Origin: Pseudomonas sp. Irchel s3h17
GTDB lineage: Bacteria > Pseudomonadota > Gammaproteobacteria > Pseudomonadales > Pseudomonadaceae
Assembly (NCBI RefSeq): GCF_900187505.1
Contig: NZ_FYDL01000003.1
Location: forward strand, 248,001 to 312,000
Length of the DNA: 64,000 nt
Reading direction: 5' to 3'
A program made the position numbers and the translations under genes. Below are positions 7,842 through 16,044 of this stretch, one piece after another. The number at the start of each line of letters is the position of its first letter. Position 1 is the stretch's first letter. A model generated the notes under the pieces. It was not told the origin of the DNA and searched no databases. It saw only the letters and a list, made by a program, of their open reading frames with translations.

Positions 7842-9380
7842 CTATTGGCCGCGGTTGCTAAAGCTGTGCAGGGCCTTTTCGATGCACTGCACGGTTTTGC
7901 CGAACGCTTGTAGGCTGATGTCCGAAAAGGGCCCGCCGCCCTGATCCGCGACCACCAGCATGATGACCCGGCCATGGTTGGCCAGCGAGCGCAGCAGCAG
8001 GTGTTCGCCGCCGAACAGCGTGCGCAGGCTGCCCGGCAGCAGGGCCGAGAACTGGGTATGGTTGGCGGGTGTCAGGCGCAACTGTGCCGGCTGGGCCAGC
8101 AGTTTTTGCAGGACACTGCTCTGGCTGACTTGCAGGGTCAGCGTCGCGGTTTCCCCGGGCAGGCCAGCCATCTGGTGGACACGCAGGCTGGTCTGGCTGC
8201 GATCGACCATCAACAGCATCACCCGGCGCATGCCACAGGCCGCCAGTGCATCGCGGGCGCAAGTGGTCAGGTGCAAGGCGTTGGTGAAGCGGCTGGGTTC
8301 GTGGAGCAGCTCGGCACATTGCCGGCGCCATTTCACCAGGTCTTCGGCGGTCGGTGCGTCAGCCGCACGCAGCCCGCGGTGCACGCGGCGATCGCCCCAG
8401 GGCCAGAGCAGGGCCTCGGCAGGGTGCCAGAGATCCGGCATGGCGTGGTGGCGGGCACTTTGCGCGGCCTGTTGGTGCAGTTGCTGTTGCAACTGATCCA
8501 TCGGCATCTGCAGGTAGAGGCTGGTCAGGAACTGCCAGCGCAAGCTATGGCGCCCGTCCCAGGCGTGTTGGGCCGACAGCGCCAGGCCGTTGGCCAGCAA
8601 TACGGTATTGGCCGGTTGGTTGAGCCAGCGGCGCAGGGTCGGATCGTCGTCCAGGCGATTCTGTTGGCGCAACGGATGATCCGCGTCACGGGCGATGTGC
8701 AGCACCTTGGCCAGTTCCCGTTGTTCACTCAGCAACAGGCGATAGCCTTGTGCGACCCAGACAGGCAGGCGCCAGACATCGACCAGTGCCTGGCAGAGTT
8801 CGAGCAGGCGCACCCCGAACAGTTCTTTCTCGACGTCATGGGCCGGTTCGCCTTTGTGGATAACCCTCAGCTCCCAGTCTTCCAGCAGTTGTGGATAACT
8901 CAGTGCCAAAGGCCACAGGGGGGACAGGAACAATAAACTGCCCCAATGAATGTCCTGCCACAGTCGCGCCAGGCGACTGGCAAAAAAACCGTTGGCCTGC
9001 TGGGTGGCGTGCTGGCTGATCAGTTGCAATTGCCGCAGGGCCGGCGGGATGTCGTTCCCGGGCACTGCTGGCAGGCGGGCGAGCAGTGCTTCCGTGCGTT
9101 TGAGGCCCAGGCGAGTGATCGCCACCTCAAGGTTTTCGCAGGGTTCGGTCAGGCTGCCGTGGGTGTGGCGGTTGGCCTCGCGAATGACGCTCAAGGCCAG
9201 GGCCGGGCTGTCTTGCATCAGCTCGGCGATATCGCGCAATGAGCTGCGGTTGTTGCCGATGGCTGTGCAAACGCGGTCGTGACTGGCTTGCGGCACGGGC
9301 AAGGTCACGCTATCGAGCAGCTTGACCCAGCCTTGGAGTGTGGTCGGTTTCGCAGTTGGAACGTTCGTTTCGTTAGCCAT
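7842..9380 (-). CDS. HDOD domain signalling protein with C-terminal GAF-like domain
   Basis: 512 residues. The N-terminal half (about 20-220) has HDOD features: a LLDSVTLPVPQ opening, MQDSPALALSVIREAN, and AITRLGLKRTEALL. HDOD domains are HD-GYP relatives without the metal-binding HD/GYP residues and act in regulation. The last 150 residues (AACGMRRVMLLMVDRSQTSL ... HGRVIMLVVADQGGGPFSD) look like a small-molecule-binding GAF fold. No DNA-binding or kinase domain is seen. It lies divergent from motA, a common Pseudomonas arrangement, so a role linked to motility or c-di-GMP control is possible but not shown. Confidence 0.75.
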   Translation of the reverse strand: MANETNVPTAKPTTLQGWVKLLDSVTLPVPQASHDRVCTAIGNNRSSLRDIAELMQDSPALALSVIREANRHTHGSLTEPCENLEVAITRLGLKRTEALLARLPAVPGNDIPPALRQLQLISQHATQQANGFFASRLARLWQDIHWGSLLFLSPLWPLALSYPQLLEDWELRVIHKGEPAHDVEKELFGVRLLELCQALVDVWRLPVWVAQGYRLLLSEQRELAKVLHIARDADHPLRQQNRLDDDPTLRRWLNQPANTVLLANGLALSAQHAWDGRHSLRWQFLTSLYLQMPMDQLQQQLHQQAAQSARHHAMPDLWHPAEALLWPWGDRRVHRGLRAADAPTAEDLVKWRRQCAELLHEPSRFTNALHLTTCARDALAACGMRRVMLLMVDRSQTSLRVHQMAGLPGETATLTLQVSQSSVLQKLLAQPAQLRLTPANHTQFSALLPGSLRTLFGGEHLLLRSLANHGRVIMLVVADQGGGPFSDISLQAFGKTVQCIEKALHSFSNRGQ

Positions 9381-9546
9381 GGTTGGGCGCGATCATCATT
9401 GACTTCAAACACGCCCGGAATGGGCCAAATTGGCTTTTCGCCATAACGGGCTACAGTCTGGCGCAGTTTTGCCGATAAGTAGAAGAAGAGATTTTTTGCC
9501 TTCCGAATATGACCTTGAACCCGACTTAAATAAGTACCTTCTATCT

Positions 9547-10398
9547 ATGGCTAAAATTATCGGCATCATCGTCGTATTCGCGAGCGTGCTCGGCGGGTAC
9601 GTGCTTTCCCACGGCAAGATTGCCGCCCTGATCCAGCCCTTCGAGGTGATGATCATCGGTGGTGCGGCCTTGGGGGCATTCCTTCAAGCCAACCCCGGCT
9701 ACATGACCATGCACGTGTTCAAGAAGTCCTTGAGCATGTTCAGCACGCGCTTTACGCACGCCTTCTACCTGGAGGTGCTGGGCCTGATCTACGAGATCCT
9801 CAACAAGAGCCGCCGTGAAGGGATGATGGCGATCGAGGGCGATATCGAAGATGCCGCGGCCAGTCCGATTTTTGCCAAGTACCCGACGGTGCTCAAGGAC
9901 GAGCGCATGACCGCGTTCATCTGCGATTACTTGCGCATCATGTCCTCCGGCAACATGGCTCCCCATGAGCTCGAAGGCCTGTTCGACATGGAGTTGTACA
10001 ACCTCAAGGAAAGCCTGGAGCACCCTTCCCATGCGGTCAACGGCATCGCTGATGCCATGCCCGGCTTCGGTATTGTCGCGGCGGTCCTGGGGATTGTGGT
10101 GACCATGGCCTCCCTGGGCGAGGGCGACCAGAAGTCCATCGGTCTGCACGTGGGTGCGGCGCTGGTGGGGACCTTCTTCGGTATTCTCGCGGCCTACGGT
10201 TTCTTCGGCCCGCTGGCCCATTCCCTGGCCCATGATGCCAAGGAAGAACTGAATGTCTACGAAGCCATCAAGGCCTCGCTGGTGGCTTCGGCTTCCGGCA
10301 TGCCGCCATCGCTGGCGGTGGAGTTCGGGCGCAAGGTGCTGTACCCGTCGCACCGTCCGAGCTTCGCCGAGCTGGAACAAGCGGTTCGCGGTCGCTAA
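9547..10398 (+). CDS. motA: Flagellar motor stator protein MotA
   Basis: Proton-channel half of the MotAB stator in the inner membrane. 283 residues from ATG 9547 (MAKIIGIIVVFASVLGGYVL); the longer reading from 9430 has no family support. Four membrane segments: two near the N-terminus and two around residues 170-220 (MPGFGIVAAVLGIVVTMASL and ALVGTFFGILAAYGF). The cytoplasmic loop between them contains charged residues that contact FliG in the family. No strong Shine-Dalgarno is visible. Three bases separate its stop from motB. Confidence 0.95.
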   Translation: MAKIIGIIVVFASVLGGYVLSHGKIAALIQPFEVMIIGGAALGAFLQANPGYMTMHVFKKSLSMFSTRFTHAFYLEVLGLIYEILNKSRREGMMAIEGDIEDAAASPIFAKYPTVLKDERMTAFICDYLRIMSSGNMAPHELEGLFDMELYNLKESLEHPSHAVNGIADAMPGFGIVAAVLGIVVTMASLGEGDQKSIGLHVGAALVGTFFGILAAYGFFGPLAHSLAHDAKEELNVYEAIKASLVASASGMPPSLAVEFGRKVLYPSHRPSFAELEQAVRGR

Positions 10399-10401
10399 GT
10401 C

Positions 10402-11424
10402 ATGGAAAATAATCAGCCGATAATCATCAAGCGCGTCAAGCGCATTGCTGGCGGGCATCACGGGGGCGCCTGGAAAATCGCCTTCGCTGACTTCGCGACG
10501 GCGATGATGGCGTTCTTCCTGGTGCTGTGGCTGTTATCCACGGCCACGCCCGAGCAGAAGATCGCCATTGCCGGTTACTTCAAGGACCCGATCGGCTTCT
10601 CGGAAAGCGGCACGCCTTACATTATCGATCTGGGGGGCTCGCCGGAGCTGGCGCCGGACAAGACCCTCAGCCCGGAGGTCAAGTCCCAGCCGCAGCCGGA
10701 CAAGGTGACCATCGATACCGAGCAGGTTGAAGGGATGGCCGAGCAGGTCGAGCACGAGCGGCTCGAGTTGTTGCTGCAAGAATTGCAGAACAAGGTCGAA
10801 GAGAACCCGCAACTGCAGAAGTTCAAGGACCAGATCCTGTTCGAAATCACCCCGGATGGCTTGCGGATCCAGATCATCGATTCGGAAAACCGGCCGATGT
10901 TCGACTCCGGCAGTGCGCGCTTGAAGCCGTACTTCGAAGACATTCTGCTGGCCATGGCCGACACCATCAAAGCGGTGCCGAACAAGATCAGCATCAGTGG
11001 CCACACCGATGCCAAGCCGTATGTGGGCACCGGTGATTTCGGCAACTGGGAACTGTCGGCCAACCGCGCCAACGCTGCACGCCGTGCCCTGGTGGCCGGC
11101 AGCTATCCCGAGCAGCAAGTGGCGCGAGTGGTGGGGTATGCCTCCTCGGCCCTGTTTGACCGCAAGAACCCGTTCAACCCGGTTAACCGGCGTATCGACA
11201 TCGTGGTGCTGACCAAGAAGGCCCAGCGCGCCATCGAAGGCGAGCAAGGCGCCGAGCCTGCGCCGACTTCCGGGCAGGGCGCGCCGGGGGAAGTGCCAGC
11301 CACGCCGGTTGACCCCAACGCGTTGCCGGCGGACAAGCAACCGCTGCCGGCCCATGAGTTGCGCGAGCGTTTGAACCTGTTTGACGACCCGCCGCCGAAA
11401 CCGACAGAAGCGCCCAAGCAGTGA
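10402..11424 (+). CDS. motB: Flagellar motor stator protein MotB
   Basis: 340 residues. One N-terminal membrane helix (ADFATAMMAFFLVLWLLSTA) carries the proton-carrying Asp of the family in the ADFATA stretch. A plug/linker region follows, then an OmpA-like peptidoglycan-binding domain (about 150-270; ISGHTDAKPY, NWELSANRANAARRAL, NRRIDIVV). A Pro-rich tail ends the protein. Cotranscribed with motA. The transcript ends at the bidirectional hairpin 11427-11462. Confidence 0.95.
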   Translation: MENNQPIIIKRVKRIAGGHHGGAWKIAFADFATAMMAFFLVLWLLSTATPEQKIAIAGYFKDPIGFSESGTPYIIDLGGSPELAPDKTLSPEVKSQPQPDKVTIDTEQVEGMAEQVEHERLELLLQELQNKVEENPQLQKFKDQILFEITPDGLRIQIIDSENRPMFDSGSARLKPYFEDILLAMADTIKAVPNKISISGHTDAKPYVGTGDFGNWELSANRANAARRALVAGSYPEQQVARVVGYASSALFDRKNPFNPVNRRIDIVVLTKKAQRAIEGEQGAEPAPTSGQGAPGEVPATPVDPNALPADKQPLPAHELRERLNLFDDPPPKPTEAPKQ

Positions 11425-11426
11425 CC

Positions 11427-11462
11427 CATGAAAAAGCCGACAGCGATGTCGGCTTTTTCATG
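11427..11462. terminator. Bidirectional terminator between motB and the TIR operon
   Basis: Perfect palindrome: 16-bp arms (CATGAAAAAGCCGACA) around loop GCGA, with A- and T-runs on both sides. It can serve motB (plus) and the TIR-caspase-TIR operon (minus). Confidence 0.88.
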
Positions 11463-11475
11463 GCCGCCGTTTGCC

Positions 11476-11967
11476 TTAAAAACCGCGGCGGATCCTGGCC
11501 TTGAGTTCGGTATGGAAGCGATCTGCACTAGTCCGGTTGTTTGTGCGTATCGACTCGTTGCTGGAGATCGAGTCCAGCGTCATCACGCGTTTGAGTGTCT
11601 GCTCGTTGCGGTAGGCGTCGATAAAGAAGTCGAGGTCGGTGATCCTCGCCAGTTTTGGCCACTTGTCGAGGTACTCTGGCAGTTCGCCGACACCGGTCTT
11701 GAATGAGCAGATCCGCCGATCACTGATGGTCGCTTCGCCAATTTCGAAGGGCACCCACCAGGAATGCGCGGTTTTGTCCGACACCACCGCCAGCAAATGG
11801 CTGCACTCGGTAATGTTACGGGTGATCACCCCGGTGATGTCGTCGGTGGTTTGCGATTCGGGATCCAGTACATCCAGATAGGTTTTTATCCCGGCCTGGC
11901 TCAGGCGGTCGTTGATCTCCTTGGCTTTGGGGCGGTCGGTATGGCGGTAGCTGATAAAGACGGGCAT
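11476..11967 (-). CDS. TIR domain protein (TIR_2-like), third gene of TIR-caspase operon
   Basis: 163 residues, almost entirely one TIR fold: MPVFISYRHTD (strand A), TYLDVLD, ITRNITECSHLLAVVSD, then SWWVPFEIGEA. The last holds a WxxxE motif with the Glu (residue 75) that is catalytic in NAD-cleaving TIR enzymes. The C-terminal 60 residues (LPEYLDKWPKL..., ending KARIRRGF) are helical and not recognised. Its ATG overlaps the caspase gene's TGA by one base (TGATG), so translation is coupled; the longer reading frame to 12099 is rejected. Inferred role: an NAD-consuming signal-producing enzyme, probably a second sensor next to the TIR at 12930-13337. Confidence 0.8.
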   Translation of the reverse strand: MPVFISYRHTDRPKAKEINDRLSQAGIKTYLDVLDPESQTTDDITGVITRNITECSHLLAVVSDKTAHSWWVPFEIGEATISDRRICSFKTGVGELPEYLDKWPKLARITDLDFFIDAYRNEQTLKRVMTLDSISSNESIRTNNRTSADRFHTELKARIRRGF

Positions 11968-12929
11968 CAGAAGTGTCCCTTGATCGCGAGCTCGCGGTAA
12001 TAGGCGCCCAGGGCGGTGAGGCGACAGCCCGTGGATTCGATGGCGGCGTAATACATGTGTTCGGCATCGACCGGTTCGACCAGGCTGTGGCGATTGCACT
12101 TTTGCAATTGGGCGAAGATGTCGCCGTTCTCGGGGTTGTAGGTCGCCTCCGTGGGCTCAAAGCTGGGGTCCAGAGGGAAGACAAAACTTGCCTCGGGGAA
12201 CCAGTCAGGCAGCTTGCGCAGTGTTTCCTCGGCGATCAGTGGCGCGACTTCGCGCAAGGCCACGAATTGCGACACGTTGGTCTTGAAGACTGGGCGCTGC
12301 TCCCAAGCGCCCAGCGCGTTGTCGACGAACGAGTACACGCTGCCGGGTGTGACTTTGCCCAGCACATTGGCTGCGCCGCCATGCAGCGCCTGCAAGAGCA
12401 GGCCGGTAAAAACGCCGTGGCCGGCCCTCTCCATGGCCGGCTGCTCTTTCTTGCACGCGGTGAGGATGGTCATACCCTCGCCGATCATGCTGCTGCCACC
12501 CCTTAAGCCGCGTACATCAGCGGCGGCGCCGGCTTCGCAGCAATCGAGAATGATGATTTTGTTTTTGATCTGGGGGGCATTGTTGGCCCAGACGAGAATG
12601 TCGCTGATGCGGATGCCGTCACCACCGCCTCCGAAGTCCTGGGGAATCAACAGCCCCTCATCAATGTGTGTGTCGAATTGCCCGTGGCCGGCGAAGTACA
12701 GCAGGGCGACATCGCAGTCGCCGGAGAACAGTTCCTGAATGCTCTGCTTCAACAGTCTGCATGTCAGCACTTCTTCGGCTGACGTCATGACCTTGTTGCT
12801 GAAATTGGGGCGGCCGCTGGCGTGGCGCTCCAATAGCGAGGCCATGGCCATGGCATCGTTGTTACAGCCGCTGAGATGGGCAACGTGGCTGTAGTGGTTA
12901 ATGCCGATAAACAGTCCCTTGCGCATCAT
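11967..12929 (-). CDS. Caspase-like (C14 family) protease, candidate defence effector
   Basis: 320 residues. The N-terminal 215 or so form a caspase/metacaspase fold: KGLFIGINHYSH, ALLYFAGHGQF (catalytic His82) and IIILDCCEAGAA (catalytic Cys131). The catalytic dyad is intact. The C-terminal 100 residues (LPDWFPEASFVFPLDPSFEPTE onward) are outside the protease core and could hold the ligand-binding or substrate part. No signal peptide or membrane helix, so it is cytoplasmic. The gene starts immediately after the TGA of the upstream TIR gene and overlaps the downstream TIR gene by one base. TIR plus caspase-like protease is the composition reported for type IV Thoeris, in which a TIR-made cyclic ADP-ribose isomer activates the protease; the role here is inferred by that analogy. 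Confidence 0.85.
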   Translation of the reverse strand: MMRKGLFIGINHYSHVAHLSGCNNDAMAMASLLERHASGRPNFSNKVMTSAEEVLTCRLLKQSIQELFSGDCDVALLYFAGHGQFDTHIDEGLLIPQDFGGGGDGIRISDILVWANNAPQIKNKIIILDCCEAGAAADVRGLRGGSSMIGEGMTILTACKKEQPAMERAGHGVFTGLLLQALHGGAANVLGKVTPGSVYSFVDNALGAWEQRPVFKTNVSQFVALREVAPLIAEETLRKLPDWFPEASFVFPLDPSFEPTEATYNPENGDIFAQLQKCNRHSLVEPVDAEHMYYAAIESTGCRLTALGAYYRELAIKGHF

Positions 12930-13337
12930 TCACCCCGCCGTCTGTTCGCGAATGGCGCTGACGATGCTCTGGGTGTTCCAGGCGCATTCGGCATGGGCGG
13001 CCTCGCGTACCACACTGGAAATGCGTTCGGCACCAAAGGGCTTGATCGCGATGATCACTTTGCCCATGCGCTTGGCGATTTCGATTTCCTTGTTGATCCA
13101 CTGGCTGTAGGTCGCGTACATGCCGGCCATGATCAGCACGGCCGAGCAGGGGCGAATCTGGTTTTCGATGGCCGTTTCCAGTTCCTTGTCGGTTCGGGCG
13201 CCGATGATCGGGTCGTCCGACGGCACCGAGTAGTTCTTGAAGTCGAAGCGTGGCTGGGCTTTCAGCAGCCTGACCAGATTGTCGTGAGCGTCTGAGTAGG
13301 TCCACGAATGACTGATGAACAAATGATAGGTTTGCAT
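12930..13337 (-). CDS. ThsB-like TIR protein (MTH538/DUF1863 type), first gene of TIR-caspase operon
   Basis: 135 residues, a stand-alone TIR-like domain of the MTH538 class used by Thoeris ThsB proteins. The opening HLFISHSWTYSD, then FKNYSVPSDDPI, ELETAIENQIRPCSAVLIMAGMY and SQWINKEIEIAKRMGK are the family landmarks. The WxxxE motif puts the probable catalytic Glu at residue 84. An AGGGA ribosome site lies 7 bases before the ATG. It heads the operon; the 244-base gap to rsgA must hold the promoter, though no clear -35/-10 pair was recognised. Predicted to sense phage and make a nucleotide signal from NAD; this is inference from the family. Confidence 0.82.
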   Translation of the reverse strand: MQTYHLFISHSWTYSDAHDNLVRLLKAQPRFDFKNYSVPSDDPIIGARTDKELETAIENQIRPCSAVLIMAGMYATYSQWINKEIEIAKRMGKVIIAIKPFGAERISSVVREAAHAECAWNTQSIVSAIREQTAG

Positions 13338-13581
13338 GGGCTTTCCCTCGGTTCGCGTTCAGCGAACAACGGCTCGCGCAACCAGGCGGGTGGCACGAAG
13401 AGGGACTGAATGTAGGGGTATCAGACAGGGCGACAAGGCCTCCAAAGACAAAGAGACGAGTCCTTCGCCTGAAGGGAAAAAGTCTTACGGAAGGTTGTCG
13501 GGTTTAATGCGCGAGGTGTAGGTCGCAAGGCGAGCAGGGTAGTCCGCGCCCTTGCCGGGTGGCAGGGGCGGGACGGTCTGT

Positions 13582-14613
13582 TTAATAGCTGGTTTCGGGC
13601 AGGCTGGCGATGATCGAGCGGTAGCTGTTCATGCGCTGCTGCTGCACGCGGCCGTCTTCCAGTGCCTTGAGCAGGGCGCAGCCCGGTTCGCGGTCGTGCT
13701 TGCAGTCGCGGAAGCGGCAGGTACCGATCAGGTCGTTGAACTCGATGAAGCCGGCTTCGACGTCGGCGCGGCTAACGTGGCCCAGGCCAAACTCACGGAT
13801 ACCCGGGGAGTCGATCAGCTCGCCGCCACCGGGGAAGTGGAACAACCGCGCGGTGGTGGTGGTGTGGGTGCCCTGGCCGGACAGTTCGGACAGCGGGCCG
13901 ACACGGGCTTCGACTTCCGGCAGCAGGCTGTTGACCAGCGACGACTTGCCGACGCCGGACTGGCCGACGAATACGCTGATGCGCCCGTCCAGCTGCTTTT
14001 GCAGGGTTTCCATGCCATTGCCATGGTGCGCCGAGACTTCCAGCACGGGGTAGCCCAGTGTGCGATAGACCGCCAGCAGTGCATTGAGCGCCGGGGCGTT
14101 CTGCTCGTCGATCAGGTCGAACTTGTTGAGCAGCAGCAACGGGCGAATGCCGGCGTGCTCGGCGGCCACCAGGTAACGGTCGATCAGGTTGGCGTGCGGC
14201 TCGGGCAGTGGCGCAAAGACGATCACGATCATGTCGACGTTGGCCGCTACCGGCTTCAGTTGGCCGCGGCTGTCCGGGCGACACAGCTCGGTGTTGCGCG
14301 GCAGTTGCGCGACGATCACCCCGATGCCCTGGTTGCCGGCACGCCAGACCACCTGGTCGCCGGTCACCAGCGCAGGCAGGTTGGCGCGCAAGTGGCAGCG
14401 GAACACCTGGCCGGCCAGTTCGCCCTCGCAGGCCTCGACCTCGACCTGGACGCCGAAGTGGGCGATGACCAGGCCCGTCTGCTCAGGGCCCAGGTCACCA
14501 CCTTCCAGCGCTTGCACGGCGGAGGATTCGCGTTTGGCGGCGCGGGCAGCGCGCTCGCCTTGAATCTTTTCGATGCGCCAGTTTTGACGACGATTGAGTT
14601 GGCGTTTGGCCAT
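13582..14613 (-). CDS. rsgA: Small ribosomal subunit biogenesis GTPase RsgA
   Basis: 343 residues. An OB-fold at about 65-150 is followed by a circularly permuted GTPase: NKFD (G4) precedes [12 protein letters not shown] (G1), then [11 protein letters not shown]-terminal zinc motif follows ([14 protein letters not shown]). Matures the 30S subunit in a GTP-dependent way. The N-terminus [18 protein letters not shown] is the usual Pseudomonas start. It is divergent from orn, as in other pseudomonads; downstream, the TIR-caspase operon separates it from motB. Confidence 0.95.
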   Translation of the reverse strand: MAKRQLNRRQNWRIEKIQGERAARAAKRESSAVQALEGGDLGPEQTGLVIAHFGVQVEVEACEGELAGQVFRCHLRANLPALVTGDQVVWRAGNQGIGVIVAQLPRNTELCRPDSRGQLKPVAANVDMIVIVFAPLPEPHANLIDRYLVAAEHAGIRPLLLLNKFDLIDEQNAPALNALLAVYRTLGYPVLEVSAHHGNGMETLQKQLDGRISVFVGQSGVGKSSLVNSLLPEVEARVGPLSELSGQGTHTTTTARLFHFPGGGELIDSPGIREFGLGHVSRADVEAGFIEFNDLIGTCRFRDCKHDREPGCALLKALEDGRVQQQRMNSYRSIIASLPETSY

Positions 14614-14720
14614 GGGTGTTCCGTGTTGATAATGCAGCGATTAGGTAAAACGGCCGCGAGTTTAGCACGCCCGCGTACGTGCCTAGGCTAAACTGCGCAA
14701 CACTGCTTAGGAGCCGACAC

Positions 14721-15263
14721 ATGCAAAACCCACAGAATCTGATCTGGATCGACCTGGAGATGACCGGCCTGAACCCGGACACCGACGTCATCATCGAAAT
14801 GGCCACCATTGTCACTGACAGCAATCTCAATACCCTGGCCGAAGGCCCGGTGATTGCCATTCACCACAGCGACGAGATCCTCGCCGGCATGGACGAGTGG
14901 AACACCCGTCAACACGGGGGTTCCGGCCTGACCCAGCGGGTGCGCGACAGCCGTATCAGCATGGCCGAGGCCGAAGCCCAGACCCTGGTGTTCCTGGAAC
15001 AATGGGTACCCAAGGGCAAGTCGCCGATCTGCGGCAACAGCATTTGCCAGGACCGTCGCTTCCTCTATACCCACATGAAGTCCCTGGAAAGCTACTTCCA
15101 CTACCGCAACCTGGACGTCTCGACCCTCAAGGAGCTGGCCGCGCGCTGGGCGCCAGAGGTCCGTGACAGCTTCAAGAAGGGTAGCACCCACCTGGCGCTG
15201 GACGACATCCGCGAGTCGATCGCCGAGTTGCAACACTACCGCCAGCATTTCATCAAGGCCTGA
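14721..15263 (+). CDS. orn: Oligoribonuclease
   Basis: 180-residue DEDDh exonuclease that degrades 2-5 nt RNAs and, in pseudomonads, the pGpG product of c-di-GMP breakdown. WIDLEMTGL holds the first two acidic metal ligands; the later HxxxxD segment is HLALDD. The start at ATG 14721 is set by TTAGGAG (14707-14713); the longer frame from 14679 is rejected. Confidence 0.96.
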   Translation: MQNPQNLIWIDLEMTGLNPDTDVIIEMATIVTDSNLNTLAEGPVIAIHHSDEILAGMDEWNTRQHGGSGLTQRVRDSRISMAEAEAQTLVFLEQWVPKGKSPICGNSICQDRRFLYTHMKSLESYFHYRNLDVSTLKELAARWAPEVRDSFKKGSTHLALDDIRESIAELQHYRQHFIKA

Positions 15264-15298
15264 TGATCGGGCGCTCCCTCAGGCGCTGCAATCACCCT

Positions 15299-15338
15299 GT
15301 GGGAGCGGGCTTGCCCGCGAATGGCCCGGTCGGGCCAT
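15299..15338. repeat. single REP element
   Basis: GTGGGAGCGGGCTTGCCCGC palindrome followed by a short GGCCCGGTCGGGCC hairpin. Lies between orn and the TRIC-type gene. Confidence 0.7.
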
Positions 15339-15432
15339 GAAGTTGTCTGGGTCTGAGAACATTCTTGAGTGCCCTCTTCTGGTGCCGACCCTAAATGGCT
15401 AGACTGCGCGCCTTCTTGCAAGGACCGCCGCC

Positions 15433-16044
15433 ATGTTGCTGATGCTCTACCTGATTGCCATTACTGCTGAAGCCATGACCGGCGCGTTGTCTGCCGGTCG
15501 TCGTGGCATGGACTGGTTTGGTGTGGTGTTGATCGCCTGTGTCACGGCGCTGGGGGGCGGCTCGGTGCGTGATGTGCTGCTCGGGCATTACCCGCTGACG
15601 TGGGTCAAGCACCCGGAATACCTGGTGCTGACGACGGTCGCAGCGATGTTCACGGTGTTCGCGGCACGCTGGATGCGCCATCTGCGTTCAATGTTCCTGG
15701 TGCTCGATGCGGTGGGGCTGGTGGCCTTTACCCTGATCGGTTGCATGACAGCGCTGGAAATGGGCCACGGCATGTTGGTGGCCTCCGTCAGCGGCGTTAT
15801 CACCGGGGTATTCGGCGGCATCCTGCGCGACATCTTCTGCAACGACATTCCGCTGATCTTCCGCCGCGAGCTCTACGCCAGCGTCTCGTTCGCGGCCGCC
15901 TGGTGCTACATGTTTTGCCTGTACCTGCAATTACCCGGGGAGCAGGCGATCCTGATCACCTTGTTCGGCGGTGTCCTGCTGCGACTGTTGGCGATCCGCT
16001 TTCATTGGGAAATGCCCAAGTTCGTCTACAACGACGAGCACTAA
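15433..16044 (+). CDS. TRIC/YadS-YicG (UPF0126) membrane channel family protein
   Basis: 203 residues, seven hydrophobic segments, two UPF0126 repeats with the conserved GGGSVRDVLLG (about 37-47) and GGILRDIFCND (about 124-134) motifs. Bacterial relatives of trimeric intracellular cation channels; the transported solute is not established from sequence. It ends convergently with queG, the two stop codons overlapping by three bases (CTAA, 16041-16044). Confidence 0.85.
   Translation: MLLMLYLIAITAEAMTGALSAGRRGMDWFGVVLIACVTALGGGSVRDVLLGHYPLTWVKHPEYLVLTTVAAMFTVFAARWMRHLRSMFLVLDAVGLVAFTLIGCMTALEMGHGMLVASVSGVITGVFGGILRDIFCNDIPLIFRRELYASVSFAAAWCYMFCLYLQLPGEQAILITLFGGVLLRLLAIRFHWEMPKFVYNDEH

Noticed and set aside
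8855..8898. Two perfect TGTGGATAA DnaA boxes 35 bases apart within the HDOD gene
   Set aside because: Inside coding sequence where the codons fit the protein, and only two; not enough to propose a DnaA site.
11476..13337. CRISPR-Cas, restriction-modification or toxin-antitoxin explanation for the accessory operon
   Set aside because: No repeats/spacers, nuclease or methyltransferase motifs, and no small antitoxin-like partner; all three products are TIR or caspase proteins.
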